NCBI RefSeq assembly: GCF_963924675.1
Contig: NC_089239.1
Location: forward strand, 31,643,818 to 31,707,817
Origin: Phocoena phocoena
Lineage: Eukaryota; Chordata; Mammalia; Artiodactyla; Phocoenidae
DNA length: 64,000 bases
Reading direction: 5' to 3'
Shown here: positions 34,301 to 41,935 of the stretch, piece after piece
Layout of the letters: each line of letters begins with the position of its first letter
Numbering within the stretch: the stretch's first letter is position 1
Notes under the pieces: generated by a model
Seen by the model: the letters and a program-made list of their open reading frames with translations, nothing else
Told to the model about the DNA's origin: nothing
The model's database searches: none
Program-made: the position numbers and the translations under genes

Positions 34301-35592
34301 TAGGTGATTCCCCAACCTTTCAATCTATGAGTTTGTCCCTGCAAATGAGTGTGAGATACAAGACAGGAATCTGGGCGCTTTTGGTCAGTCTTTCTGCCTT
34401 CCACAGAACGAGAGCCTCTCACTTCTGACTGTGATCCTAAGGTTTAAAGATACATATTTTTCCCAGCTGCTTCATCTGGTGCCTAAGTAGAAAAAGAAAA
34501 TATGGATCTGTCTCGGCACTGGAGCAAAGTTTTCTGGTTGGGCTTGCTGAGAGAGAAATGATCTGTCTTCAGTGTGATACCTTCCTAAGGAATTCCCCAG
34601 GGAAAATGTGGTCATGATCTTAGAGCATAACCCCTGCCCGAGATGTGGCTCCATCCTACTCAACTTCCTGATCTCCTCCCCTCAAAGCTTGTATAGATGT
34701 AATGGAGAAAATATTATTAGCAATATTAACAATATCACAGCCTTCTGGGTAGCTCTCTTGAGGCCAAAATTAATAAGGATAAGAATAATACAATGGAATT
34801 TGCGTGAATTAGTCCTGGTAGTTCTGTATTGGATGCTTTCTTTTCCTAGGAGACTAAGGAAGGTTAATATTAAAATCATAACAAATCTTTGACCTTAATA
34901 GCTTAAACAGAGCTATATCAGGAACACTGGTGATTTGCTTTACAGAGAGATTTTCAATAAAGTGAAGGAACTTCTGTAAATATGCCTTTGGACAGAGGGA
35001 AACTCAGAATTATGACAATTTTCTGTGTGATTCAAGCGAATCTGTTAGAGATGCTTCTTATGGGATATAAGGTTTTTTAGGGGCAACGACTAATGACTTA
35101 CGTGTATCTTACAATGTCAAATTAATAGGAACAGCAGTGAAGACAGTACAGTACTAATCAAATGCGTCAAGGCTCAGCCTGTCATTCTACCTTCCATCTA
35201 AACTTTACAATCTGTTTTTCCTCCCCAGTGGGCAGATTTGTCCTTCCCATTCTGCAGCCATGGCAAACGCTCCATCATGAGAACAGTGTTGAAGATTGGA
35301 CCTAATAATGGAAAGAATTTTTTTGTGTGCCCTCTTGGGAAGGAAAAACAGTGTGGTTTTTTCCAATGGGCAGAAAATGGGCCAGGAATAAACATTATTC
35401 CAGGATGCTAAAGTTATTGCAGTATTTGAGAACTCTTCCTTTTATTTGTGTGCCATCTTTTCATTCAGTGTTTTTTTTTTGCCTTGATGAATGATGCTCT
35501 ATGTGTTTTATCAAATATACAATATATTCCATTTAGAATGTATATTTAATGCATTTAGTTATGACAATAAAGTATTTTTAGTATGCTCTTAG
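3059..35592 (+). CDS. NEIL3: NEIL3, endonuclease VIII-like DNA glycosylase 3 (exons 2-10; exon 1 lies upstream of the window)
   Basis: Coding join: 3059-3186, 10495-10629, 10941-11154, 13924-13998, 15579-15745, 25529-25698, 27139-27556, 33666-33840, 35229-35411. The sum is 1665 nt, giving 554 residues and TAA. All introns inside the window are GT-AG and every phase matches. Numbering visible residues from the first Ala of exon 2, I see the end of the Nei N-terminal domain (1-88), H2TH (about 131-156, LPGVGN...E), a C4 finger (C204, C207, C226, C229), a RanBP2/NZF finger (W271, C273, C276, N280, C287, C290) and two GRF fingers (about 456-494 and 503-541). This order is specific to NEIL3. The family excises oxidised bases such as hydantoins, preferably in single-stranded DNA, and unhooks interstrand crosslinks at converged replication forks in the nucleus. 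The start codon and the N-terminal nucleophile are not in the window. With an exon 1 of about 50 codons the length fits the roughly 605-residue human protein. No frameshift or stop is seen, so the gene looks functional. Confidence 0.97.
3371..3451. repeat. 81-bp direct repeat, copy B
   Basis: Ungapped match to 1441-1521, same orientation, about 85% identity. It lies 185 bases after exon 2. Confidence 0.75.
7000..7700. other. GC-richer unclassified stretch in intron 2
   Basis: Base composition rises clearly above the surrounding intron. GTGGCAGACTGCT occurs twice (about 7020 and 7401) in similar contexts, suggesting internal repetition or an old LTR. No family is recognised. The overlapping short open frames have no recognisable domain. 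Confidence 0.3.
8440..8890. repeat. Old interspersed repeat of uncertain class
   Basis: The opening ttggttgcaagcgacagaag followed by cccaacttaaacaagctta resembles a common mammalian repeat motif that also appears, more degraded, near 22480-22800. I cannot assign the family with confidence. Confidence 0.35.
10495..10629 (+). CDS. NEIL3: NEIL3 exon 3: Nei N-terminal domain
   Basis: The acceptor is ttgttctag before 10495 and the donor is CAG|gtaaaa. The first base completes the split Arg codon, followed by [13 protein letters not shown]. The exon ends with two bases of another Arg codon. It encodes residues 43-88, including the HFGMKG strand and the segment [19 protein letters not shown], typical of the beta-sandwich domain of Fpg/Nei glycosylases. 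The frame also reads open for about 50 bases into the intron upstream, which is chance. Confidence 0.96.
10630..10940 (+). other. NEIL3: NEIL3 intron 3
   Basis: A short 311-base AT-rich intron without recognisable repeats apart from an AAAT/AAAC-rich run near 10710. Confidence 0.9.
10941..11154 (+). CDS. NEIL3: NEIL3 exon 4: helix-two-turn-helix (H2TH) DNA-binding domain
   Basis: The acceptor is tttctatag before 10941 and the donor is AAA|gtaggt. It encodes residues 88-159. The H2TH motif is explicit: [20 protein letters not shown] at 131-150, continuing DSGLHP. The Asn of PGVGN (N142) is the conserved residue that contacts the phosphates around the lesion in this family. Intron 3, just upstream, is only 311 bases, so exons 3 and 4 form a close pair. 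Confidence 0.97.
11255..11575 (+). repeat. LINE L2 3' end
   Basis: The order ...ctgctagaacacagtccctt..., ggtgtctgtttggttcgttg, gaatacagtgtctggcattt and attaaatatttgttgaatgt is the degenerate L2 3' end in sense orientation. Confidence 0.65.
11944..11970 (+). repeat. Poly(A) run, 27 bases
   Basis: An uninterrupted A27 lies in intron 4. No recognisable retroelement body precedes it, so its origin is unclear. Confidence 0.9.
13185..13733 (-). mobile_element. L1 3' end, reverse, interrupted by a SINE
   Basis: ttgaggtatagttaattggc, ctgtacagcagagtgattca and gctatacagttaggtccttg are the reverse complement of the artiodactyl/cetacean L1 3' region. The SINE at 13326-13526 splits it. Confidence 0.8.
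13326..13526 (+). mobile_element. Older tRNA-derived SINE (CHR/Bov-tA type)
   Basis: The head gggacttccctggcggtcca and the B-box-like GGTTCGATCC are present, and the end is A-rich. Target-site duplication AAAGATACTGAG occurs at 13314-13325 and 13527-13538. It sits inside an L1 remnant, so it inserted after it. Confidence 0.85.
13924..13998 (+). CDS. NEIL3: NEIL3 exon 5: end of H2TH domain
   Basis: The acceptor is ctattttaag before 13924 and the donor is AGG|gtaaga. The exon is exactly 25 codons in phase 0 at both ends, so skipping it would keep frame but remove a helix. It encodes residues 160-184, [18 protein letters not shown] then FSLLFYR, the helix that links the H2TH motif to the zinc finger. 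Confidence 0.95.
13999..15578 (+). other. NEIL3: NEIL3 intron 5
   Basis: AT-rich. A MIR-like segment lies at about 14335-14490 and the rest shows nothing identifiable. Confidence 0.8.
14335..14490 (+). repeat. MIR SINE fragment
   Basis: ttgccacttacctatcagtg, ttagtttctttatctgtaaa and acgggataataatacttctc follow the MIR core and 3' half in order. Confidence 0.6.
15579..15745 (+). CDS. NEIL3: NEIL3 exon 6: C4 zinc finger of the glycosylase domain
   Basis: The acceptor is gtttttag before 15579 and the donor is ATG|gtgaga. It encodes residues 185-240. Zinc ligands are C204-x2-C207 (NCGQC) and C226-x2-C229 (FCPHC), joined by an 18-residue hairpin. This is the Fpg/Nei-type finger that closes the catalytic domain. 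The run C-C-C at 207-209 has Cys where I recall His in human (CHC), outside the four expected ligands. The exon ends with two bases (TG) of a codon completed by exon 7 as TGC. Confidence 0.97.
16919..17575 (+). pseudogene. L1 ORF1 remnant (N-terminal and coiled-coil part)
   Basis: An open frame of 218 codons. The Glu/Lys-rich heptad region (about residues 110-205: [20 protein letters not shown], then [20 protein letters not shown]) is the L1 ORF1p trimerising coiled coil. The frame is shifted near 17500, after which the ORF1 sequence continues out of frame as far as about 17834 and the RNA-binding domain is incomplete. The first part of the open frame is 5' UTR translated by chance. Confidence 0.8.
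17797..18156 (+). pseudogene. L1 ORF1-ORF2 fusion remnant (end of reverse transcriptase region)
   Basis: The 119-codon frame starts with ORF1 sequence ([11 protein letters not shown]) and passes at about 17835 straight into ORF2 ([20 protein letters not shown] onward, thumb region of the reverse transcriptase). The YxDD catalytic site lies in the deleted part. The frame stops at 18154-18156 where the parent codes on. Confidence 0.8.
18157..19190 (+). pseudogene. L1 ORF2 C-terminal remnant
   Basis: Broken frames on the + strand read [36 protein letters not shown] and [20 protein letters not shown], the conserved C-terminal part of L1 ORF2 with its Cys/His-type end. Several stops and frameshifts separate them. 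Confidence 0.85.
19239..19448 (+). mobile_element. CHR-1 type SINE inserted in the L1
   Basis: A full-length SINE in sense, with head GGCTTCCCTGGTGGCGCAGT and poly(A) end. Target-site duplication AAAAAGAGTCATG lies at 19226-19238 and 19449-19461. The L1 sequence resumes directly after it. Confidence 0.95.
21830..22200 (-). repeat. LINE L2 fragment, reverse
   Basis: ctatatgccaggtactggga, then gaggaggtgaagtttgagct and gaaagggatttcctgagaga, follow the reverse complement of the L2 3' region. Confidence 0.6.
22800..23400. other. GC-richer stretch in intron 6
   Basis: Locally GC-rich sequence with open frames on both strands (143 codons on the minus strand at 22902-23333). No domain is recognisable and no homology is recalled. 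An L2-like piece follows at 23410-23495. It may be old repeat material or unique intron sequence. Confidence 0.3.
23540..24025 (-). mobile_element. ERVL-MaLR (MLT1-like) solitary LTR, reverse
   Basis: ttcccatggctgccataaca, cagcagaaatttcttctctc and, at the far end, ataatccagaatcatctccc and tccttaattacatctgcaga match the reverse of MLT1-type LTRs. It is more diverged than the copy at 730-1115 and no internal region is attached. Confidence 0.6.
24345..24390 (-). repeat. Short L1 3' end fragment, reverse
   Basis: tttattttattgaagtatag followed by ttgatctaca is the reverse complement of the L1 3' end found also at 13185-13733. Confidence 0.5.
24998..25200 (+). mobile_element. CHR-1 type SINE
   Basis: Full-length sense copy. 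Target-site duplication AAAAAACTAGTTGAG at 24983-24997 and 25201-25215 is perfect, which points to a young insertion. It lies 329 bases before exon 7. Confidence 0.95.
25355..25396 (+). repeat. (GA)21 microsatellite
   Basis: An uninterrupted GA run, 132 bases before exon 7, with a short (AC)n run at about 25263-25277 upstream of it. Confidence 0.95.
25529..25698 (+). CDS. NEIL3: NEIL3 exon 7: RanBP2-type (NZF) zinc finger
   Basis: The acceptor is ttcttatag before 25529. The alternative AG three bases later would remove one Cys-to-Trp-altering codon, and the upstream one gives C-R-L-P-A-R-N, matching human C-K-L-P-T-R-N. The donor is ACGG|gtaaga. It encodes residues 240-297. The NZF pattern is complete: W271-x-C273-x2-C276-x3-N280-x6-C287-x2-C290. 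In NEIL3 this finger binds ubiquitin and is linked to recruitment at crosslink-stalled replisomes (family knowledge). The coding frame is not the longest open frame here, which makes the exon easy to miss. Confidence 0.95.
25699..27138 (+). other. NEIL3: NEIL3 intron 7
   Basis: AT-rich, without young repeats. A T-run lies near 25878 and an L1-like/T-rich patch near 26575; nothing else is assignable. Confidence 0.8.
27139..27556 (+). CDS. NEIL3: NEIL3 exon 8: linker between NZF and GRF fingers
   Basis: The acceptor is tccttccag before 27139 and the donor is ACAG|gtatga. It encodes residues 297-436, starting D-S-V-P-K. The first 50 residues contain a recognisable NEIL3 block ([20 protein letters not shown], then [12 protein letters not shown] at 334-345). 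The rest is Ser/Asn/Lys-rich, with no predicted fold and a basic [10 protein letters not shown] stretch. This is the fastest-changing part of the protein against remembered human sequence. The open frame begins at an upstream ATG at 27078 only because the intron happens to be open there. Confidence 0.96.
28450..28665 (-). mobile_element. CHR-1 type SINE, reverse
   Basis: The reverse head ccatcagggaagccc is at the right and poly(T) at the left. Target-site duplication GGGAAGAG occurs at 28441-28448 and 28667-28674. Confidence 0.92.
30640..30850. mobile_element. Non-autonomous hAT-type DNA transposon fossil
   Basis: agcaaactacagccagaagg, aataaagttttattgggaca and attttccaaccctgatct follow a widespread mammalian hAT-derived short element. 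Exact family name not assigned. L2-like sequence (about 30560-30630) precedes it. Confidence 0.5.
31120..31300 (+). mobile_element. MER5A-type hAT-Charlie fossil
   Basis: tatggatcacctgggagccc, gttaacatgcagattcc and aggtgatgctgatgcttctg occur in the MER5A order. Confidence 0.7.
33081..33385 (+). mobile_element. CHR-2 type SINE
   Basis: The head is GGCTCCCCTGGTGGCGCAGT. The extended 3' body (cccccgctcgccgcaactgg, aacgaggacccaacacagcc) distinguishes it from CHR-1. Target-site duplication AAAAAGATGTAGG occurs at 33068-33080 and 33386-33398. Confidence 0.92.
33409..33526. mobile_element. Miniature mariner-type element (terminal palindrome)
   Basis: Both ends carry the same inverted repeat: TTGGGTTGGCCAAAAAGATC then GTTC at the left, and the reverse complement with one mismatch at 33503-33526. 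About 70 bases lie between, without transposase coding. The repeat matches the cetartiodactyl/ruminant mariner consensus as I recall it. TA precedes the left end; the right-hand TA has decayed. Confidence 0.85.
33666..33840 (+). CDS. NEIL3: NEIL3 exon 9: first GRF zinc finger
   Basis: The acceptor is gtcattacag before 33666 and the donor is GAA|gtacgt. It encodes residues 436-494. The GRF features are C456 and H459, the central [11 protein letters not shown] (C482 within it) and C490-G-F-F-E. GRF fingers bind single-stranded DNA, and in NEIL3 the tandem pair tunes activity at forks (family knowledge). The annotated minus-strand open frame over this exon is a shadow. A CHR-2 SINE and a mariner-type palindrome end 139 bases before the exon. 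Confidence 0.96.
33841..35228 (+). other. NEIL3: NEIL3 intron 9
   Basis: 1.4 kb of AT-rich sequence without recognisable repeats or open frames of note. Confidence 0.85.
35229..35411 (+). CDS. NEIL3: NEIL3 exon 10: second GRF zinc finger and stop
   Basis: The acceptor is ttcctccccag before 35229 and the frame is phase 0. It encodes residues 495-554 then TAA. GRF ligands are C503, H505, C528 and C536, with the signature [10 protein letters not shown] and C-G-F-F-Q-W. The C-terminus reads G-I-N-I-I-P-G-C, as expected for NEIL3. The W495 that begins the exon completes the F-F-E-W end of the first GRF finger. Confidence 0.97.
   Translation, partial: WADLSFPFCSHGKRSIMRTVLKIGPNNGKNFFVCPLGKEKQCGFFQWAENGPGINIIPGC
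35412..35592 (+). other. NEIL3: NEIL3 3' UTR and end of transcript
   Basis: About 180 bases of AT-rich, non-coding sequence follow the stop. The canonical AATAAA at 35566-35571 is followed by T-rich sequence (agtctcttgtatcttctttgg), so cleavage is expected near 35585-35595. Another AATAAA near 35654 could serve as a backup. Confidence 0.7.
35566..35571 (+). promoter_or_regulatory. NEIL3: Polyadenylation signal AATAAA of NEIL3
   Basis: An exact AATAAA lies 155 bases after the stop codon, with a T/GT-rich downstream element within 30 bases. It is the first canonical signal after the coding end. Confidence 0.75.
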
Positions 35593-35832
35593 TCTCTTGT
35601 ATCTTCTTTGGGGAAGCAGTGATTTTTTTTTTTAGGAGTAGAGTATGCAGTACAATAAAATAATAAGGTATTCTGTCTGAACTGAATAATTTCTCAGGTA
35701 TCACCACTATTCATAACATATGATTAAAGGAACTTCTTGTTTTCTTAAATGAAATGTAAGAAATGGGATCTTCGTTATAGAAAATCATATTTTCTTCTTT
35801 TTTTCTATTCAACAAACATCAAGTTCCTCTAG

Positions 35833-36170
35833 GGCTTCCCTGGTGGCACAGTGGTTAAGAATCTGCCTGCCAATGCAGGGGACACAGGTTCGAGCCCTGG
35901 TCCAGGAAGATCTCACATGCTGCAGAGCAACCACTACTACTGAGCCCGCTCTCTAGCGCCCACGAGCCACAACTACCGAGCTCACGCACCACAACTACTG
36001 AAGCCCGCACACCTAGAGCCTGTGCTCCGCAACAAGAGAAGCCACCGCAATGAGAAGCCCGCACACCGCAATGAAGAATAGCCCCCGCTCGCCGCAACTA
36101 GAGAAAGCCCGCGCACAGCAACGAAGACCCAACGCAGCCAAAACTAATAAATAAACAAACAAATAAATAA
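35833..36170 (+). mobile_element. CHR-2 type SINE (host of a nested insertion)
   Basis: Long form, with repeated ccacaactaccgagc/ccacaactactgaagc units and an (AAAT/AAAC)n end. The 5' flank AAACATCAAGTTCCTCTAG (35814-35832) recurs at the 3' side but is split by the next SINE. Confidence 0.93.
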
Positions 36171-36184
36171 AAACATCAAGTTCC

Positions 36185-36386
36185 GGGCTTCCCTGGTGGA
36201 GCAGTTGTTGAGAGTCCGCCTGCCGATGCAGGGGACACGGGTTCGTGCCCCGGTCTGGGAAGATCCCACGAGCCGCGGAGCGGCTGGGCCCGTGAGCCAT
36301 GGCCGCTGGGCTTGCGCGTCCGGAGCCTGTGCTCCGCAACGGGAGAGGCCACAACAGTGAGAGGCCCGCGTACGGCAAAAAAAAAA
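36185..36386 (+). mobile_element. CHR-1 type SINE inserted in the 3' target duplication of the CHR-2
   Basis: Full-length sense copy with poly(A) end. Its own duplication AAGTTCC lies at 36178-36184 and 36387-36393. The remaining bases of the older duplication (TCTAG) follow it. Confidence 0.94.
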
Positions 36387-36769
36387 AAGTTCCTCTAGAT
36401 GCTAGAGATATGCCAAACACTTGCATAACTTCAAATGCATTTTTGTGAAAAGCTGTGGGGATTCAGAATATAAAAGTAACATTTAAGAAAAGAAGTCATC
36501 TCTATATCTTTAAAAGAGAAGTTGGTTTAAACTTTTTTGATCTTGATTTTAATACCTATTAATTAATTTTTAAAAGTTCATTTCAGAAGCTTAATGTGAT
36601 ATTATTTTTTTATTTCTAGTTTTAACTCCTCTCCTTTTTTTAAAAATTTAGTTCAGGTATTATTATTTCCCCAAAGAAAAGAAAAACATTAATCAATGCA
36701 TTTCTGCATGTTGGTGGAAAATTCCATTCAGAGCTGGTTCAATCTATTTTAAAAAAAAAAAAAAAGGAC

Positions 36770-38200
36770 AGCATGGAAGATGGCTGGAACCCTTCCCCCT
36801 TCTAAAACTAAATGACCCATGCAGAGCTCTAGAAGTTAACAGCATACAAAATTACCAGCAGGGACAGAGCATATTTCACCATCCTGTGTTTGAATTCTAT
36901 GTTGAAGAGCCACAATTAGAACCAACCTAAGATCAGTGATCTTCACCTAAACTGCTCAACAGGGTAATAACTACAGAGAAACCAGGAATGAGACTGGACC
37001 ATTGATGGTCTTAGTGACATGATGTGAAGTACACAGAGTGTGTATTCAGAAGACAACTACAAATTAATTGTACAACAAGGGAAAAGGCCTACTGCAAATC
37101 AAGCTTCCATAAATTCTAGTCTCCAAAAATTAGCAAATTAATTACAAAGAAATATAGGCAAGTGAAACACAATAGATTTCAATGTAAGTTTAGAGACTTA
37201 TCTACTGAGAAACAAAGAACATTTTACTGACAAACATCAAAGAATCAGATGGATAGGCAAAGCAGGATCTTGATTGGAGAGAATGAAAGTTTTAAAAATG
37301 TCATTCTTCCAAACATAATTTTGAGTTTTAAGGAAACTTCCCATCAAAATCTCAAGGAGGTTTCTGCTTGCATCGTGGGGTAAGCTCCAACTGAACCCAG
37401 CTTCAGATTCTGGACAAAAAAACAATACTGGAGAGTGAACAAAAGCAGGCAGATTCTGGAGGTGTGTAAAATGTGGAAGAATTACCTGGAGGTAATTTCC
37501 CAGGTTTTTTATCCTGAGGGCAGCACAAAGTCGGTTTCAACCCAGAGTCTTTCTGGGCTGAAGAGCCAGCAGACAGTCTGGCCAACCACAGCCACCAGGA
37601 AGAGGGAAATCTCAGAAGAGATTCCAAGATGGGGGCCCAAGTTCTGCGTCTAAACTACCCATGACCTTGAATGACCCCTGGACCACACACACACTGGCGT
37701 GGGGCAGACAACACAGAGCAGCTAAAAGAACTGGATAGATAAAAGAACTGAACCAAGAGAATTTGCACTTTGAACCCACTTGCCCTAGACAAAAGGATCA
37801 ACATTCCTCTAGACAGGATCATATTCCTGTCCAGAGGAATATGCCAAATCCAGAGTCTCCACCATATCATACTCACATGTTCAGGGTTCCGTCGGGAATT
37901 ATGCAACATAAGAAGATCCCGAGTAATGTGACCCAGATTCAGAGAAAAGACTAATACCCAAGACCAGCTCCAAGATGACCACGATGTTGGAATCTACCAA
38001 GGATCTTAAAGCAGCCATTATAACTATGCTCATGGAAGTAAATGCTAAATGGAGATGATACCAAATGGAAATTCAAATCTTCAAGAAGCAATACAGAAAC
38101 TCTTAAGTGGCAAATATCTAAATAAATATAACATTATTTTTGCCTCTTAGTTTCATTAGAATACATGGGACTGTTCAAAGCAAAAAAAAGTTATAACATA
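36770..38200 (+). mobile_element. Old L1 (L1M/HAL1 type) fragment, sense
   Basis: atgttggaatctaccaagga, tcttaaagcagccattataa and ataccaaatggaaattcaaa follow the 5' part of old mammalian L1 ORF1. The left portion is too diverged to assign firmly. Confidence 0.5.
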
Positions 38201-38339
38201 GTCTTGTGAGATTTATAATGCATGTAGATGTGAGAACTGTAGCATAAAGAGGTCAAAGGAGCTATACAATTGCAAGTTTTCTACATTTCGTGTGAAGTGG
38301 TTCTATATTAACTCTAATTGTAAAAAGTTAAGTGTCTAT

Positions 38340-39390
38340 ATGTGATATCTATTACCAGACTTGGGAAGTTTTCAACCACTATTTCTTTGAGTACTTTTTT
38401 AGTTCCACACGCTTCCTCCTCTCTGAGATTCCAGTGATACAAATATTAGATCATTAGATCGTTATTATTCCACAGATTTCTGGGCTCTATTTATTTTTCC
38501 CACTCTCATTCAAACTGATCTGTCTTCAAGTTCACTGACTCTGTTGTTTGTCATCGTCACTCTACGACTGAGATCATCCAGCTAATTTTTTGTTTCAATA
38601 ATTGTATTTTTCATACCTATAACTTCCACCTGGTCCTTTTTTAATAATTTCTATTTCTTTAGTGAGATTTTCCATGGGTTTCAAGATAATTTATGATTGG
38701 TTCCAGAAGCACTTTTTTTGATGTCGGCTTTAAAATTCTTATCGGATAATTCTCATATCTGATTTATCTCAGTATCTTCATCAGTTGAGTGTCTTTTCTC
38801 CTTCAGATGTGTTTTTTTCAGTTGGGGGCAGGACAGGTGATTTTTTGATTGTATCCTGGATGTTTGTTATTATGTTAGGAGGCTCTAGGTCCTATGTAAA
38901 TATTATATTTTAGCATGCAGTCATCCAGATTAGCTAAGTGTGTAGGCTCTGACTTACACTGTGGGCTTTATTTCCAGTGACAGCTTAGTTTTCAGAGCCT
39001 TTGCAATCCAGTTCGGGTCTGCTTTTTTCTGGTTTTGCTGTGGGTCCTCATCAAGCCCTCTGGTGCTGTCTGCAGACACAGAAGGTGATTCCCTGGGCTG
39101 CCTGGTGCTTCTAGGACATCTTCTGCAGAGGGCTGTGGGCAGAAGCCACTGTGCCTGTGTCTCCTTATGCCACCGGGCGGAGACAACTGGTATTGTTATC
39201 TTCCGCATCAACCACATTGGTTCCCACAGAAGCAGAACCAGGACCAGGCTGGCAGCCTTCAGAGCTGCATCTGTTCATCATTGTCTGAACCTTTGGAAGC
39301 TGCTGTGTGGTCTGCTGGTATTCATCTCTTTGGAGTTTGTCTGCCTATTTCTTGGTACTTCAAACCATATCATATGAATATAAAGGCTTT
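38340..39390 (-). mobile_element. Old L1 (L1M/HAL1 type) fragment, reverse
   Basis: ttcaagttcactgactctgt, ttgtttcaataattgtattt and taacttccacctggtcc are the reverse complement of old L1 ORF1. Open frames on either strand here are chance reads through it. Confidence 0.6.
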
Positions 39391-39494
39391 TCATGATTGG
39401 GGGAAAACAATGAGAGAGGGGGTAAAAATGAGGAAGGTGATTTTAAGAGCCACTGTTTCTGAGCCCTTATTTGGTGACAGCTGCTGTCACTTTC

Positions 39495-39600
39495 CATAGA
39501 TTCTTTCATTTAATCCTCTTGACTGCCCTGTGACATCTATTACTGTTATTTCTCATTTTACACTTTAAGAAAGCTGGCTTGCTGTACATTAAGTCAGAGA
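39495..39600 (-). repeat. MIR fragment, reverse
   Basis: tttcatttaatcctcttgac and gttatttctcattttacact match the reverse of the MIR 3' half. Confidence 0.5.
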
Positions 39601-40039
39601 TATGTGTCACGCAGGCTGTGGTTTGAATGAAGTTTGCATGCTTTGAATAAGCTTCTCCCCTCTCCATGTATTAAAGAAAATTGTCTGTACCCAGAATTGT
39701 GTGTTGTTGATATGTAAAGATATCTAACATACACAAACGAAAATAATTGTCAGATGACAATAAGATCGTGGTCATTTTTTTTTCTCTAAAATTTGTCATG
39801 TTAAAATTTCTATAAATTTATTTGAAATCTCCATTACTTTCCATTGCTTTTATTTATTTAATTTCTATTAAAATTCTTTTTAAAAATCCGTTATTTTCAT
39901 GTACTTTCTAAAGGTACCTGCCATCGCATATTCTAGACCACCATTATTAGCAAGTTGGGGTGTGGGATGAAGGAACAAATGTTCCAGTGAGTTTCCAAAA
40001 AATTGAACCTCCTTTTTCTTGGTATATCTTTCCAGCACT

Positions 40040-40215
40040 TACATCTCTTCTGGAGCTTATGCTAATGTTTGCCTTGTGTTGTATTACTTGTCCTGTCTGC
40101 GTTTCCTGATGTTCACCTAAGGGATTGTATGTAACCCTTCTTTGTTCTTCACAGACTCTTACCCAAGATTGTGCCTTGTACACAGTAGAAACTTGGTAAA
40201 CACTTGATGAATCTA
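40040..40215 (+). repeat. LINE L2 3' end
   Basis: gtgccttgtacacagtagaa and cttggtaaacacttgatgaa are the L2 terminal motif (a degraded "cacatagtaggcgctcaat"). Confidence 0.5.
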
Positions 40216-40604
40216 ATAGATGAAGGTTAATATCATGTCAGTCTTTTGAGCACTGTTAACCTTGTTACCACTATTCAAACATGAAGTCACTTAAATGTCA
40301 TTGAAAAGAGTGTCACTGGTTTATTATAAAAGAGAAAGAAATTCCTCGGTGTCTAAAAGCTGTTAAATCTTTCTGGTAATTTAAATGAAAGTCTTCACGG
40401 ACAGGCCCAAACTACTCAGATCAAAGGGTATGCATTCACTGGAAAGGAAAGAAAGCATAAGGCTGCCTTAGTGCTACCCTGTGTTTCATAACATATAGAG
40501 ATGAAAAAAAATGTGAGTACCCCGTGCAATGTCCATGAGTTTGAACCTCTTCGTTTTGTAGGAAACCAAGTCAACTGGTTTAAATCACTTCTTAGTGTTT
40601 AATT

Positions 40605-41110
40605 CAAGTAATCTCTATTGAGCACCTACTATGTGAAAAATTCAATGATACGGTTTTTTTGGTTTGTTTGTTTTTGTTTTTGTTTTTTTGCGTATGCGGG
40701 CCTCTCACTGTTGTGGCCTCTCCCGTTGCGGAGCACAGGCTCTGGACGCGCAGGCCAAGTGGCCATGGCTCACGGGCCCAGCCGCTCCGCGGCATGTGGG
40801 ATCTTCCCGGACCGGGGCACGAACCCGTGTCCCCTGCATCGGCAGGCGGACTCTCAACCACCGTGCCACCAGCGAAGCCCAATGATACGTATTTTTAAAG
40901 TAGATCTTGCCAATGCCTAAATGAGAGAGAGATAATAAGGGATAGCAGCTCTATACGCAGAGTGTGGAAGGAGAGCCCCACACCTGATTCAGGAGCTGGA
41001 GGGACCTCAGGAGAGACAGCAGCTGGAATTTCACCTTGGTGAAGATTTGCATATGTGCAAGGGCATTTCAGGCTGTAGGTGCGGCATCAGCAAAGCAGCT
41101 CAGAGCACAG
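40605..41110 (-). repeat. LINE L2, reverse, interrupted by a SINE
   Basis: tattgagcacctactatgtg opens the reverse L2 3' end. After the SINE it continues to cttggtgaagatttgcatat and gtgcaagggcatttcaggct. Confidence 0.6.
40653..40880 (-). mobile_element. CHR-1 type SINE, reverse
   Basis: The reverse head is gccaccagcgaagccc. Target duplication (t)caatgatacg occurs at 40643-40652 and 40880-40889. It sits inside the reverse L2. Confidence 0.92.
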
Positions 41111-41439
41111 GGACTGTGTGGCGAATAGCAAAGAGTCCTCTTCGGCTAGATCATAGGGAATATGAAGGAAAATACAGGGGGAGAATCTGTAAAGGAAGAA
41201 TTCATTCCATTTCGCTGCTACCAATGGAGTTCCTAGGATGGGCCAGTTCTTTGTTCCCAGGATATAAAAGTAAAAAGTCACTCTTTCCCCTTAGGGAGCC
41301 CATGGCAGAGAAGCAAGCCAGTGCACACCACCGGGACCTGTGCTGGGTTAATGATGCAACCCGTGGGCCTTCTGAACAAATGAAAAAAGGAATTATTCTG
41401 CCAATGCTGTGCAAGATGGTATGTATAGTGTTTAATTAC

Positions 41440-41690
41440 TTAGATTCTAGAAAACCATTGAGTTCTGGAGTCAGACCGCTAGTTCAAAGCCTGCCCCACC
41501 CCTGACCCTGACCTTGACCCTGTGACCTTGAACATGATATTTTATTAGGTTTGGGGTACTGTGTGCTGAGTCTTAGGTACCTCACCTGTTACGTGGCGAT
41601 GATACCATCTCCAACGCTGTTTTGAGGATAAAGTGCTGTATCTGTTTAAAGGGCTGAGCACAATCCCTGGCCGTCAAAACACAAGAGTTC
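41440..41690 (+). repeat. MIR SINE
   Basis: gagttctggagtcagaccgc, cttgaccctgtgaccttgaa and tttgaggataaagtgctgta follow the MIR consensus from the tRNA-like part to the 3' end. Confidence 0.65.
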
Positions 41691-41719
41691 ATTTTTTTAT
41701 CTTCATTGTTCCTACTCCT

Positions 41720-41935
41720 CCTTGTACCCTTACAGCGGTTATCATGGGAGGTTTCAGGGAGGAAGTAGCACTGGTAGTGGCCTTAAAAAAGGGTGTGGAT
41801 TTCACCAGACAGAGAAGGACTCGGGATGGAAGGGAGCAATGTGAGGAAAGCGTGGGGACAGGAGGGAGTGCGGTCGTGTTTGGGGAACGGAGAGCCTGGA
41901 ACTTCATAAGGAAGGTATTAGGAAGAAGATGGTAG
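41720..41935 (-). repeat. LINE L2 fragment, reverse
   Basis: gggaggtttcagggaggaag, then ttcaccagacagagaaggac and ggaagggagcaatgtgagga, match the reverse L2 pattern. Confidence 0.45.

Noticed and set aside
41047..41505. 152-codon ORF
   Set aside because: It runs across L2 and MIR fragments and shows no recognisable domain.
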